64,000 nucleotides of DNA from Ruminococcus sp. Phil11. GTDB taxonomy: Bacteria > Bacillota > Clostridia > Oscillospirales > Ruminococcaceae. The position numbers and the translations under genes are program-made. The notes below the pieces were generated by a model, which had not been told where the DNA came from, made no database searches, and saw only the letters and a program-made list of their open reading frames with translations. Positions within the stretch are counted from its first letter, which is position 1. Every line of letters starts with the position of its first letter. Positions 17,532 through 25,728 of the stretch are shown here, one piece after another. The stretch lies in contig MSGZ01000024.1 of NCBI GenBank assembly GCA_001940925.1, forward strand, positions 177,264 to 241,263. The letters run 5' to 3'.

Positions 17532-18078
17532 GGGAAACATCCGGTATCACATTTCCGGAATGCGGATCGCGATTTTTCTGCTGATGGCACTCCTTGCGGG
17601 TGTGGTGATGCTTCTGACCGGGATCGCCGGCGCACTGGACGGATTCATTCTCGGGATGCTGACCGTTTTTGTGGGACTGCCGACGGCGATCCTGCTGCTG
17701 ACGACGGCTTCCCGCTTTTCGATCGTAAAGAAGCGGCGGCTGCAGCTTTATCCGGATGCGGTGCTGTGGGAATATGTTTCGGCACTGACAGGGCGGCCGA
17801 GCGGCGTGCAGATCCCGCTGGAACGGATCAGCGTCATGGAGACCGGCAGTGACCGCTCCCTGACGATCACGGCGGACGGGCAGCGTTATACGATCCGCGA
17901 ACTGGACAATGCGGATGAATTTGCAAATGCAGTCCGGCAGCAGATCCGTGTGCGGGAGCAGGCGCGTCAGCTTGCGATGCAGCAGGTGCAGAGCCCGCAG
18001 CCGCAATTCCCTCCGGTCGGCAGGGCCGACGGCCGATTCCCTCCGGGGGAAGTGAACGAAGCACGCCCAACAGTCTGA
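17509..18078 (+). CDS. Small two-helix membrane protein with PH-like core, last gene of the array
   Basis: 189 residues from the ATG at 17509 (MDGQVLFEGNIRYHISG), chosen because it aligns with the MDPNVKF starts of its neighbours and has AAGGA seven or more bases upstream; ATGs at 17488 and 17503 are alternatives. Two helices (about 20-62), then a PH-like region (RRLQLYPDAVLWEYVS, IPLERISVMETGSD). It lacks the SHOCT hairpin. The last 20-odd residues (VGRADGRFPPGEVNEA) are encoded by a copy of intergenic repeat family B, so the original end has probably been replaced. Confidence 0.65.
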   Translation: MDGQVLFEGNIRYHISGMRIAIFLLMALLAGVVMLLTGIAGALDGFILGMLTVFVGLPTAILLLTTASRFSIVKKRRLQLYPDAVLWEYVSALTGRPSGVQIPLERISVMETGSDRSLTITADGQRYTIRELDNADEFANAVRQQIRVREQARQLAMQQVQSPQPQFPPVGRADGRFPPGEVNEARPTV

Positions 18079-18110
18079 ACTGCACGCCGCTGATCGCGGC
18101 TTCTTTGCGT
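18006..18110 (-). repeat. Dispersed repeat family B, reversed copy overlapping a gene end
   Basis: Read on the minus strand it gives AAGAAGCCGCGATCAGCGGC, then GTGCAGTTCAGACTGTTGGG, CTTCGTTCAC and CCCCCGGAGGGAAT, the same order of words as the copy at 10520-10660. Its right part lies after the stop at 18078; its left part codes for the C-terminus of the preceding gene. Confidence 0.65.
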
Positions 18111-18145
18111 TTTCTTTCCCCGATGATTAAAATCAAAGGGACAGA

Positions 18146-18181
18146 AAAAGGACGCCGATTTGCATATCAGCGTCCTTTTTT
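18146..18181. terminator. Bidirectional terminator between convergent genes
   Basis: A-run, GGACGC (18150-18155), GCGTCC (18170-18175), then six T. It serves the membrane-protein array on the plus strand and the GH97 gene on the minus strand. Confidence 0.85.
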
Positions 18182-18269
18182 ATGTTTATATCGGGATTCC
18201 TAAGAGCCGGCAGCCCTTAAGCAGGGTTGGCGGCAGACCCCCATTTGAGATGCATCGCAGATACGCTTA

Positions 18270-21200
18270 TCATCCCTCACGGCAGGTCAGGAACCTGACC
18301 ATTGCTGCGGCGTCCTTGGCATCGGCCTTGCCGTCGGTATTGAAGTCCGCGGCGCGCTCGGTTCTGCTGTCGGGGAATCCCTTGCTGAGTCCCTGCTTGA
18401 GCAGCGAAAGGTCTCTTGCATCCACGCGGCCGTCGAAGTTCACATCGCCTGCCAGCACTGCCTCTGCGGGCGGCTGATAATCCGGGTTCGGGATCGCCAG
18501 CGCGATGCGGTCGATCGAAGGCGCATTGCCGCTGCTGTTATACAGCTTCACGGTGTTTTTGCCCTTTTTCAGCGTGACCGTCGTATTGACGGCGCGGATG
18601 CCGCTCCAGTCGTTTTTGTTTGCGTAGCAGTTGTCGATCTTCGTGACGAATCCGCCGTTGACATCGACCATGAGGCTGCGCGGTTCGCCGGAAATGTAGT
18701 AGATGCGCAGCGTGTACTCGCCGTCCGCCGGTGCTTCGACATTCTCAAAGGTGACGCTGTTTCCGCCGCCGCCGACATAGCCGACATAGGCATTTCCGGA
18801 GGAATACTTGCCGTCCTTGCCGTAGGTGACGGATGCACGGCCGTCGAGCTTTGCCTTTTCCGCCTCATAGAATCTGTAATTCGAGTACGGCGTTTCGAGG
18901 TTCATCGTGCCCTTTGTCAGCTTGATGACGAATCCGCCGTTTGCCAGCATACTCCGCTCGATCGAATCATTTTTGGTCAGGCCGTTCAGGACGGTGACCT
19001 CCAGTGCGCTGCCGTCGGTGTTGTCTGCGAAGATATAGGCATTGTATGTGCCGTCATCCGAGATCAGCTCGGAAAGCGGAATGCTGACCGTTCTTGCATC
19101 GAGCGTCGAAGCACCGATGTACCAGTCAGAGCCCTTGCGTCTTGCCGTGACATTGAACTTCATCGGTCTGCCGTCGATGACATGGATATCATCCCATGCA
19201 ACCGGAACGTCATTGAGCAGCGGCAGGGCAGGGGAGCCCTCGTAGGTATAGACCGAATGCGCAAAATGCTGCACGCCGGATTCGATCGTGACAACATCCG
19301 CGAGCGCGAAGCCGGCCGTCGCCTTGATGCCGTAGATCGGCACGCCGGTCGGGGTGAAGTCCGCGGAGCCGATCACATTGCGCGTGAACGTATACGAAAC
19401 ACGGTTTGCGAGTGCCGGTGCATCGAACCATTTGTAGTATTCGGAGCCGTTGATCGCCTCGTAGGAAACGACATTCGGATAGGTGCGGCTCTCCCCGCGC
19501 GGAACGGTACAGCCGTGGAACAGCACCATAAGGTGATTCTTCGCGGCAATATCCATGCAGAGATACATCTGCTTCATGGTCTCCTGCGTATCGCTCTCAT
19601 AGTAGTCCACCTTGACGCCCTGCACGCCGAGTCCGCTGATGCGTTCAAATTCGCGGACGATTGTCTGCTCGTCAAGCAGCGAGTAATACGGATATGCCGG
19701 ATGCCCCTGACTGTCCTTATAGCCTGAATGCCCCTTGTTGTTGACGCCGTACCAGAGGTAAATGCCGATGCCGCGCTCCTTTGCGTAATCGCAGAGCTCC
19801 TTGACCTTGGCGGCACTGTCATCCCAGAGTGCCCAGCCGAAGTCGAGGCAGACATAATCCCAGCCGTTGTCCGCGGCAAAGTCGATGTAGTCCTTCTGTG
19901 TATGGTATTCGACCGGCGAATCACCGCCGCTGCTCCACCATGACCACGCGACCTTTCCGGGCTTGATCCAGCTTGTATCCGTGAGCTTGGACGGCGGATT
20001 CAGGTTGAGGATCAGGTCACTGGATGACATTTCGTCGAGCGTGTCGCCGATGACGACTGCACGCCACGGCGTATGGAACGCGCCCTGCATGGTGATGCCT
20101 TCGACCTTGACGCCGCCCTTCCAGTGCAGCTTTCTGTAGTTGCCCTCAAATTCGAGTGCGCCTGCGCAGTACGGATTTTCCTCATTGAACACATTGGCCT
20201 CGGAGACTGTGACCCAGTAGCGGTTCGCAACCAGTCCGGTATACGGCACGGAGTAGGTCGAGGACGTTTCGTTGCTGCGGTCACGCGGCAGCTCGACCAT
20301 GTCCCATTCGTAGGTCGCATTCGGCCAGTTGCCCCAGAACGTGCTGTTGTCCGGGAAAATGACCTGTGTGGCCTCGCGCCTGATCGACGCGCCGTGATTG
20401 AGCGCATAGCGCACGCCGACGCCGTCGTCATAGGTGCGCAGATAAACGGTCAGGATGCTGTCGCCCTTGACCAGCGGGAACACGACCTCATTGTAATGGT
20501 CGCGGATGACGACATGCTTGCCGTTCGGCATTTTATAGGTCTCGTCATGCTCGGTGATCGTGCCGTCAGGGTCTGTCTGCGGGAAGCCCGAGGACAGATC
20601 CTCTGTCGTGGTCGTGAAGCCGAGCTTTGACGGCAGAATGACATTGCCGGCCTTATTGCCCTTCATCGAAACGGAGTAGTAATAGCTGCCGCGGCTGTCG
20701 CGCCAGATCTTGGAAACGAGCGTGCCGTCCGGCGAAACGGTTTCCAGACCGGGCACCGCTGTGAGCTGTGTGCCGTCGGAAGCCGTGCTGACCTCCGGTT
20801 CAGCGGGCTCCTCACCCTCCGTGATCGTATTCTCATCGAAAGTGTAGATATACGCCGGATCGTCCGGCATGGTCCTGACCTGTGCGGCCGTCAGCGGGTA
20901 GTCGTAGAATGCGACGTCATCGACGCGTGCTTTCAGGTCGTTGTCGGTATACAGCGAATGTCCGACGCTGCAGTACTGATACTTCTGCAGCAGACCGTCA
21001 CTGTAAAGTGTCTGCATCACGGCGGAAAGATCGTCTGCGCCGTCGAGCGTCAGCAGATTGCCGTCGAGATAGAAGTTCGCGCCGGACGGCGTATAAACGA
21101 CCGTGATCTGATGCCACTTGCCGGAATCCGGTGCTGCGCTCATCGTGAAGATCGAGCGGTGTCTGCCGTCGTTTTCGGTCGCGGACGAGGTGCCCGCAAA

Positions 21201-21677
21201 GACGCTTGCACGGTAGGCTGTCTTGTCGTTGAGGTCCACGGAGATGTCCGGCGAGGAATACGACGGCGCGGCACCGGTCCCGAGCGGGATGCTCGAAAAC
21301 TGGAACATGCGCATGTATTTCTCTGTGTCGGCGTTCAGCTTGAACCGCATGGAAAACGTGAAGCCGTCCGCGCAGCCCGCGGAAAACAGCTTCGGGAGCT
21401 GGAGCCAGCCGTCTCCGAAAGCGGAGCCGTTCAGCACCAGAACATCGGACTGCCGGTCGCTGTCATAGACCACGGAAGCACTTGTTCCGCGGATGACGGC
21501 CGGGTCCTTGATTTTGCCTCTGCTTGCGACGTTCGCACCGGCGAAGTTCGTGACCGCTGACACGGACTGCTGCGGGCGGACACCGGAAAGCATCGACGGA
21601 TTTGCGAATCCTGCCTCAATGCTGACTGCGGCTGCTGCCAGCATACAGGCTGCTTTTCTGATCAGTGTCTGTTTCAT
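18270..21677 (-). CDS. Secreted GH97 glycosidase with LamG-like, CBM35-like and dockerin domains
   Basis: About 1135 residues. A signal peptide (MKQTLIRKAACMLAAAA) is followed by a LamG/concanavalin-like domain (about 40-260), the GH97 beta-sandwich and TIM barrel (about 290-900, with GKVAWSWWSSGGDSP and VCLDFGWALWDD), a CBM35/CBM6-like domain (YRFYEAEKAKLDG onward) and a C-terminal dockerin (DVNFDGRVDARD and DFNTDGKADAKD). GH97 covers inverting alpha-glucosidases and retaining alpha-galactosidases; the aspartate in GVKVDYYESD favours the retaining type. The ATG at 21677 is chosen over one at 21689, which is too close to AGAGAGG. It has its own promoter at 21817. It would act outside the cell on alpha-linked side chains, tethered to a cohesin. 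Confidence 0.88.
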   Translation of the reverse strand: MKQTLIRKAACMLAAAAVSIEAGFANPSMLSGVRPQQSVSAVTNFAGANVASRGKIKDPAVIRGTSASVVYDSDRQSDVLVLNGSAFGDGWLQLPKLFSAGCADGFTFSMRFKLNADTEKYMRMFQFSSIPLGTGAAPSYSSPDISVDLNDKTAYRASVFAGTSSATENDGRHRSIFTMSAAPDSGKWHQITVVYTPSGANFYLDGNLLTLDGADDLSAVMQTLYSDGLLQKYQYCSVGHSLYTDNDLKARVDDVAFYDYPLTAAQVRTMPDDPAYIYTFDENTITEGEEPAEPEVSTASDGTQLTAVPGLETVSPDGTLVSKIWRDSRGSYYYSVSMKGNKAGNVILPSKLGFTTTTEDLSSGFPQTDPDGTITEHDETYKMPNGKHVVIRDHYNEVVFPLVKGDSILTVYLRTYDDGVGVRYALNHGASIRREATQVIFPDNSTFWGNWPNATYEWDMVELPRDRSNETSSTYSVPYTGLVANRYWVTVSEANVFNEENPYCAGALEFEGNYRKLHWKGGVKVEGITMQGAFHTPWRAVVIGDTLDEMSSSDLILNLNPPSKLTDTSWIKPGKVAWSWWSSGGDSPVEYHTQKDYIDFAADNGWDYVCLDFGWALWDDSAAKVKELCDYAKERGIGIYLWYGVNNKGHSGYKDSQGHPAYPYYSLLDEQTIVREFERISGLGVQGVKVDYYESDTQETMKQMYLCMDIAAKNHLMVLFHGCTVPRGESRTYPNVVSYEAINGSEYYKWFDAPALANRVSYTFTRNVIGSADFTPTGVPIYGIKATAGFALADVVTIESGVQHFAHSVYTYEGSPALPLLNDVPVAWDDIHVIDGRPMKFNVTARRKGSDWYIGASTLDARTVSIPLSELISDDGTYNAYIFADNTDGSALEVTVLNGLTKNDSIERSMLANGGFVIKLTKGTMNLETPYSNYRFYEAEKAKLDGRASVTYGKDGKYSSGNAYVGYVGGGGNSVTFENVEAPADGEYTLRIYYISGEPRSLMVDVNGGFVTKIDNCYANKNDWSGIRAVNTTVTLKKGKNTVKLYNSSGNAPSIDRIALAIPNPDYQPPAEAVLAGDVNFDGRVDARDLSLLKQGLSKGFPDSRTERAADFNTDGKADAKDAAAMVRFLTCREG

Positions 21678-21816
21678 TCCCAATTTCATCCTCTCTTTAT
21701 CATGGACGCAGCTTTTTGGTTCCCCCAAGAAACTATGTATCGTTCCGGCGGACAGGCAGTACGCAGCGATCCGAAGCTGTCTGTGCAAATTTGCCGAAAC
21801 ATCTATACACATCTTT

Positions 21817-21845
21817 ATTTTATCCGATAATCTGTACAGTGTCAA
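21817..21845 (-). promoter_or_regulatory. Promoter of the GH97 gene
   Basis: Minus strand TTGACA (21845-21840), 17 bases, TAAAAT (21822-21817). The spacer contains the palindrome CTGTACAG (21832-21839). The leader to the start codon is about 130 bases. Confidence 0.75.
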
Positions 21846-21951
21846 GCAATAATTGGGCACTCTTCGCAAATAATAAACGATTCGTCACAAACGCACAGTA
21901 CAAGTATACAAAAAATCAGCCGGAGTTGTATGCTTCTCCGGCTGATGACAG

Positions 21952-24900
21952 TTAGTGGATATAGATTGTTGCTGTTACAGTGCGATATTGCGGGTCCAGC
22001 AGGTCATCCGGCCGCATCGCGATATCCGGTACGCCGTCCGCACCGATATAGACCTGACGGATGCGGGTATGCCGGCACGGGTCATACAGCGGGTCGGAAG
22101 CGTAGGTGCCGCAGGCTTTGGAATCATGCGCGGACGGCCTTGCGTGGTAGACGATCAGCAGTCTGCCCTGCTCGTCGGTGACGAAGGAATTGTGTCCGGG
22201 GCCTGATTCGCCCGGCACATCCGCGGAGCTGAGCACGGGGGACTTGTGCTTTGTCCAGCTTTTGATATCCATGAGATTTGCATCGGCAGAGGCTTCCATT
22301 CTGCCGACGCAGTATTCCGAGCCGGTACCGGACGCCGAGAAGAACACATAGACCTTGCCGCCGGTTTTCAGGACGGCTGCGCCCTCATTGACGCGGTGAT
22401 TGACCTTTTCCCAGTCGTATTCCGGCTTGGTCAGCAGGATTGGCTTGGAGATCAGCTTCCACGGTTCATCGGGATTGATCTCCGCCATGAACAGCGAGGA
22501 ATCACCCTTGATCTCCGCCCAGATCACATAATGCTTTCCGTTGTTCTCAAAATAGGTCATGTCCAGCGAAAAGCTGGTGAAGGAATCGGTATCGCCGGAA
22601 GAAGCCTGCATCTGCCCGCATTCCTTCCAGTTCCCGGTATAGGGATCACCGTCACATTGCAGCACATAGGGGCGGATTGCCCAGATATCCGAGCTTGCGC
22701 CGGCAGCAAAGAAGATATACCATTTCCCGCCGATCTTGTGCATCTCCGGCGCCCAGATATGCTTTGCCAGAATGCCGCTGCTGTGCGCTTTCCAGACCGT
22801 TTTTTCCTCTGCGGATGCCAGCCCCGCAACGGTGCTGCTCCGGCGCAGGATGATCCGGTCATAGCCTTTGTCCACACTGCCGTATGCCGGATATGATGCG
22901 GTGAAGTAGAAATATCCGTCACCGCCGTCCGTGACAAAGGGGTCGGCACGTTCTTCGATAAACGGATTCTTGTAATCTGCGGCGAGCACCTTGCCGTTCA
23001 CAGTATAGGTGCCGCGCTTTGATGTGTCAACCTTTGCGAGCGCGTCGGCATCCCACTGCACGGGAAGCTTCATGCTGCCGCCGTCACTGTAGTGCGCCGT
23101 GACGGTCTGCGGGAGATTCAGCGCGTTTCCGGTAAACATGACCTCCGTGACGTCATCCACGCCGGTGTTGAATAATGACGATTGACTGCCGCCGCCGAAC
23201 GCGCCGGTCAGTGCGGTGTACTGATCCGCCGTGATCCGGATGACGTAGCCGTGCCGCGGTGTGAAGCCTTCAAAGCTGTAGCTGCTGCGGCTGACCGTTG
23301 TGAAGTTTTCGAGGTCATCCGTTTTCTGCATGACATAGTAGCCGTCGCCGTAGGCATCGGACATCATGATCCATTCATTTTTGCCGATGAGCCGGTAAAT
23401 ATTCGGTCCCTCAACGCCGAGGCTGCCCTCGGAGATCTGTTTGATCTCTTTGTAGGGGCCGTTTGCCTTGTCCGCCGTCGCAAGATAGATGCGCTTGTTC
23501 GTCTCGTTTTTATAATACATATAGTATTTGCCGTTCGCGTAAATGATATCCGAGTCGATCGCGTCATTGCCGTTTGCAGGCGCAAAGAGCAGCTTCGGTG
23601 CGCTGTCCAGCTTCATCAGATCCTTGCTGTATGCGTAGTACATGACTGTACGGTCGTCCGTGCCGGGGACGCGTGCCGCAAAGTAGATCATATATGCCTG
23701 CGCGTCCGGGTCGTAGATCGCCTGCGGTGCCCATGCGCGGTCACAGCCCTGCATGTTCGGGTACTTGTTTGCAATTTCGATCAGGGACTCATCGAACCAG
23801 TGCACAAGATCGGTCGATTTCGCGCTGATGAGATTGCGGTTGCTGCTCCAGCCGAGCGACGATTTCATATCAGTGGCGAGCAGATGCCAGAGACCGTCCT
23901 CCCCCTTGAAGATATACGGGTCACGGATGCAGCCGGTGCCGACGGATGACTGCCAGACGGCCTTGCCGCCGTTCAGCGCTGTGAAGTGATAGCCGTCGCG
24001 GCTGACCGCATAGGAAAGACGCTCCTGCTCCGGTGCATTGCCGAGGAAATACACGAACAGGTAAGCGACCGGTGCACCTTCGTAATACTTGTGCGCGGCG
24101 ATCTCCGACAGGCTGAATTTGTCCCGCTGTACGGTGAGATATTCGCTGAGTGCTTCGGCATCTGCCTTGGCGACAGGCGAGCGCGTGATCACCTGATCGG
24201 GTGCCAGCACAGCCGCTGCGGTATAATCCCCGCAGTGCGCAACGGATGTCATCAGGTCGTCAAAGCCTTTCATGAGACCGCGCTTCTGGAGCGTCAGATC
24301 TTTGGCGGTCAGTACGCCGTCAAAATCAAGGTCGCACCGGAGATAACGGTATTTGTTCTCCGCCGGACGGATGTAGAACTTCTGTCCCTCGCCGCCCCAG
24401 TAATCCCACTGGTCAATGTTCGCGCCGTTGTCATAGCTGATATCGTAGACGTCCATGGCCGCATTCCCGCTGCATTTCGCGGTGATGTAATACGCATCGT
24501 CGGTGCGGTTCAGCCTGAACATCTGCGAATCCGCGCCGGTATAGGCAGACAGCGAGAAATTGTTTCCGTTTGTGCTGTCGCCGCCCTCAACGGTGATCGC
24601 TTTGGTATGGTCAGCACCGGCAAGGAACGCGACATATCCGCCGCCTGCGTCAATGATGTGCCAGTTCTGGGAGTCGCCGCTGCGGGCTTCCCACTGCATG
24701 ACGTTGCCGTCATCGGCCGCGGTGATGAACTTGCCGCTCAGCCGCACCATGATCGAATAGTCCGTGCCGAACGCGATCCTTTTCGCGGCGTCGGCATAGC
24801 TTGCGCAGACCGCTGCATCTGCGGCATCCGCAGGCGGTGCAGGCAGCAGCGGAAGCATACAAACAGCGAGTGCCGCTGCTGTCAGATATCTTTTTCTCAT
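21952..24900 (-). CDS. Secreted double GH43 enzyme with ricin-type lectin and internal dockerin-like segment
   Basis: 982 residues. A signal peptide (to about residue 27) is followed by a ricin/CBM13-like trefoil (about 43-175), one dockerin calcium loop (about 190-201, DLDFDGVLTAKD), a first GH43 five-blade propeller (about 255-545), a Big_4-like linker domain (about 575-645) and a second GH43 propeller (650-975). Each propeller shows plausible D-D-E catalytic positions: IRDPYIF and GVEGPNIY in the first, RADPFVT, SLDMTYF and VNEGAAVL in the second. GH43 enzymes remove arabinose or xylose from arabinoxylan, arabinan and related chains. The second dockerin repeat is not recognisable, so docking may be weak or lost. 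Confidence 0.85.
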   Translation of the reverse strand: MRKRYLTAAALAVCMLPLLPAPPADAADAAVCASYADAAKRIAFGTDYSIMVRLSGKFITAADDGNVMQWEARSGDSQNWHIIDAGGGYVAFLAGADHTKAITVEGGDSTNGNNFSLSAYTGADSQMFRLNRTDDAYYITAKCSGNAAMDVYDISYDNGANIDQWDYWGGEGQKFYIRPAENKYRYLRCDLDFDGVLTAKDLTLQKRGLMKGFDDLMTSVAHCGDYTAAAVLAPDQVITRSPVAKADAEALSEYLTVQRDKFSLSEIAAHKYYEGAPVAYLFVYFLGNAPEQERLSYAVSRDGYHFTALNGGKAVWQSSVGTGCIRDPYIFKGEDGLWHLLATDMKSSLGWSSNRNLISAKSTDLVHWFDESLIEIANKYPNMQGCDRAWAPQAIYDPDAQAYMIYFAARVPGTDDRTVMYYAYSKDLMKLDSAPKLLFAPANGNDAIDSDIIYANGKYYMYYKNETNKRIYLATADKANGPYKEIKQISEGSLGVEGPNIYRLIGKNEWIMMSDAYGDGYYVMQKTDDLENFTTVSRSSYSFEGFTPRHGYVIRITADQYTALTGAFGGGSQSSLFNTGVDDVTEVMFTGNALNLPQTVTAHYSDGGSMKLPVQWDADALAKVDTSKRGTYTVNGKVLAADYKNPFIEERADPFVTDGGDGYFYFTASYPAYGSVDKGYDRIILRRSSTVAGLASAEEKTVWKAHSSGILAKHIWAPEMHKIGGKWYIFFAAGASSDIWAIRPYVLQCDGDPYTGNWKECGQMQASSGDTDSFTSFSLDMTYFENNGKHYVIWAEIKGDSSLFMAEINPDEPWKLISKPILLTKPEYDWEKVNHRVNEGAAVLKTGGKVYVFFSASGTGSEYCVGRMEASADANLMDIKSWTKHKSPVLSSADVPGESGPGHNSFVTDEQGRLLIVYHARPSAHDSKACGTYASDPLYDPCRHTRIRQVYIGADGVPDIAMRPDDLLDPQYRTVTATIYIH

Positions 24901-24955
24901 AAAACAGCCCCCTTTTTCCCTCGTACAGATTGTACAGACAGGTGTATCTTTTTTG

Positions 24956-24984
24956 ATTATAGCACATCCCGATCACAAATGCAA
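24956..24984 (-). promoter_or_regulatory. Promoter of the GH43 gene with a direct repeat downstream
   Basis: Minus strand TTGCAT (24984-24979), 17 bases, TATAAT (24961-24956). Just downstream, plus-strand GTACAGA occurs twice at 9-base spacing (24923-24929 and 24932-24938); the same word forms CTGTACAG in the GH97 promoter spacer. Confidence 0.75.
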
Positions 24985-25063
24985 TGTTTATTTTTGCGAA
25001 CGGCATGTATTTTATTATGCCGCTTGCGGCGGGCTTCAGGAAATGCCCGCGGGGGCTCCCCGC

Positions 25064-25092
25064 TTGCAGTTTTTTCTTTTTTATGCTATGAT
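25064..25092 (+). promoter_or_regulatory. Promoter of the first ECF sigma operon
   Basis: TTGCAG (25064-25069), 17 bases, TATGAT (25087-25092), about 75 bases before the start. It looks like a sigma-A site. The stretch just before it (25017-25063) is a GC-rich fragment resembling repeat family B. Confidence 0.65.
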
Positions 25093-25170
25093 AGGAATAG
25101 AAAAAGATGTAACGCAGCAGGTGAAAATCTTGTCTATTAAAGAAAAGACGGGGGAAAAGGGGGGGTGCCG

Positions 25171-25728
25171 GTGAAGGATGAAGCGATTTTACAGATGTTC
25201 GAGGAACGTGATGAGCGTGCGATCCGGTGGGCAAACAGGAAATACGGAAAGGGCTGCATGAAGATTGCGCGGGATATCCTGCGGAGCCCGGAGGATGCAG
25301 AGGAGGCAGTCGATGACATGTGGCTGCGCGTCTGGGAGGCGATCCCGCCGGCACACCCGGATAATCTGTTTGCGTTTCTCTCTGCGACGGTCCGCAACTG
25401 CGCACTGAACCGCGTCACCGCCGGTCGGACGCAGAAGCGCGGGGGCGGGGAGCAGGATGCCGTTCTGGACGAGCTTGCATACTGCGTTGCGGACAAAAGC
25501 TCCGTGGAGGACACTGTCGATGCGGTCATGCTGCAGAACGCGATCGAGCAGTTTCTCAATACGCTTTCCTACGATGCGAGAACGGTGTTCGTCGAGCGGT
25601 GTACGAATCTGACGCCCGTCGCGGAGGTCGCGGAGAAATTCGGCATCAGCGAGAGCAAGGTCAAGATCACGCTGATGCGTACAAGGAAGAAGCTGAAGGC
25701 ATATCTGGTAAAGGAGGGCTGGCTATGA
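25171..25728 (+). CDS. ECF-type RNA polymerase sigma factor
   Basis: 185 residues. Region 2 (DAEEAVDDMWLRVWEAIPP, then FLSATVRNCALNRV) and region 4 (LSYDARTVFVERCTN, FGISESKVKITLMRTRKKLK) fill the protein; no region 1.1 or 3. Such factors direct polymerase to stress or signal regulons and are held by a membrane partner. The GTG at 25171 follows a GGGGAAAAGGGGGG stretch; GTG 25165 is an alternative. The stop overlaps the next ATG (ATGA), which marks the next gene as its translationally coupled partner. It lies beside dockerin enzymes on both sides. Confidence 0.9.
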   Translation: MKDEAILQMFEERDERAIRWANRKYGKGCMKIARDILRSPEDAEEAVDDMWLRVWEAIPPAHPDNLFAFLSATVRNCALNRVTAGRTQKRGGGEQDAVLDELAYCVADKSSVEDTVDAVMLQNAIEQFLNTLSYDARTVFVERCTNLTPVAEVAEKFGISESKVKITLMRTRKKLKAYLVKEGWL

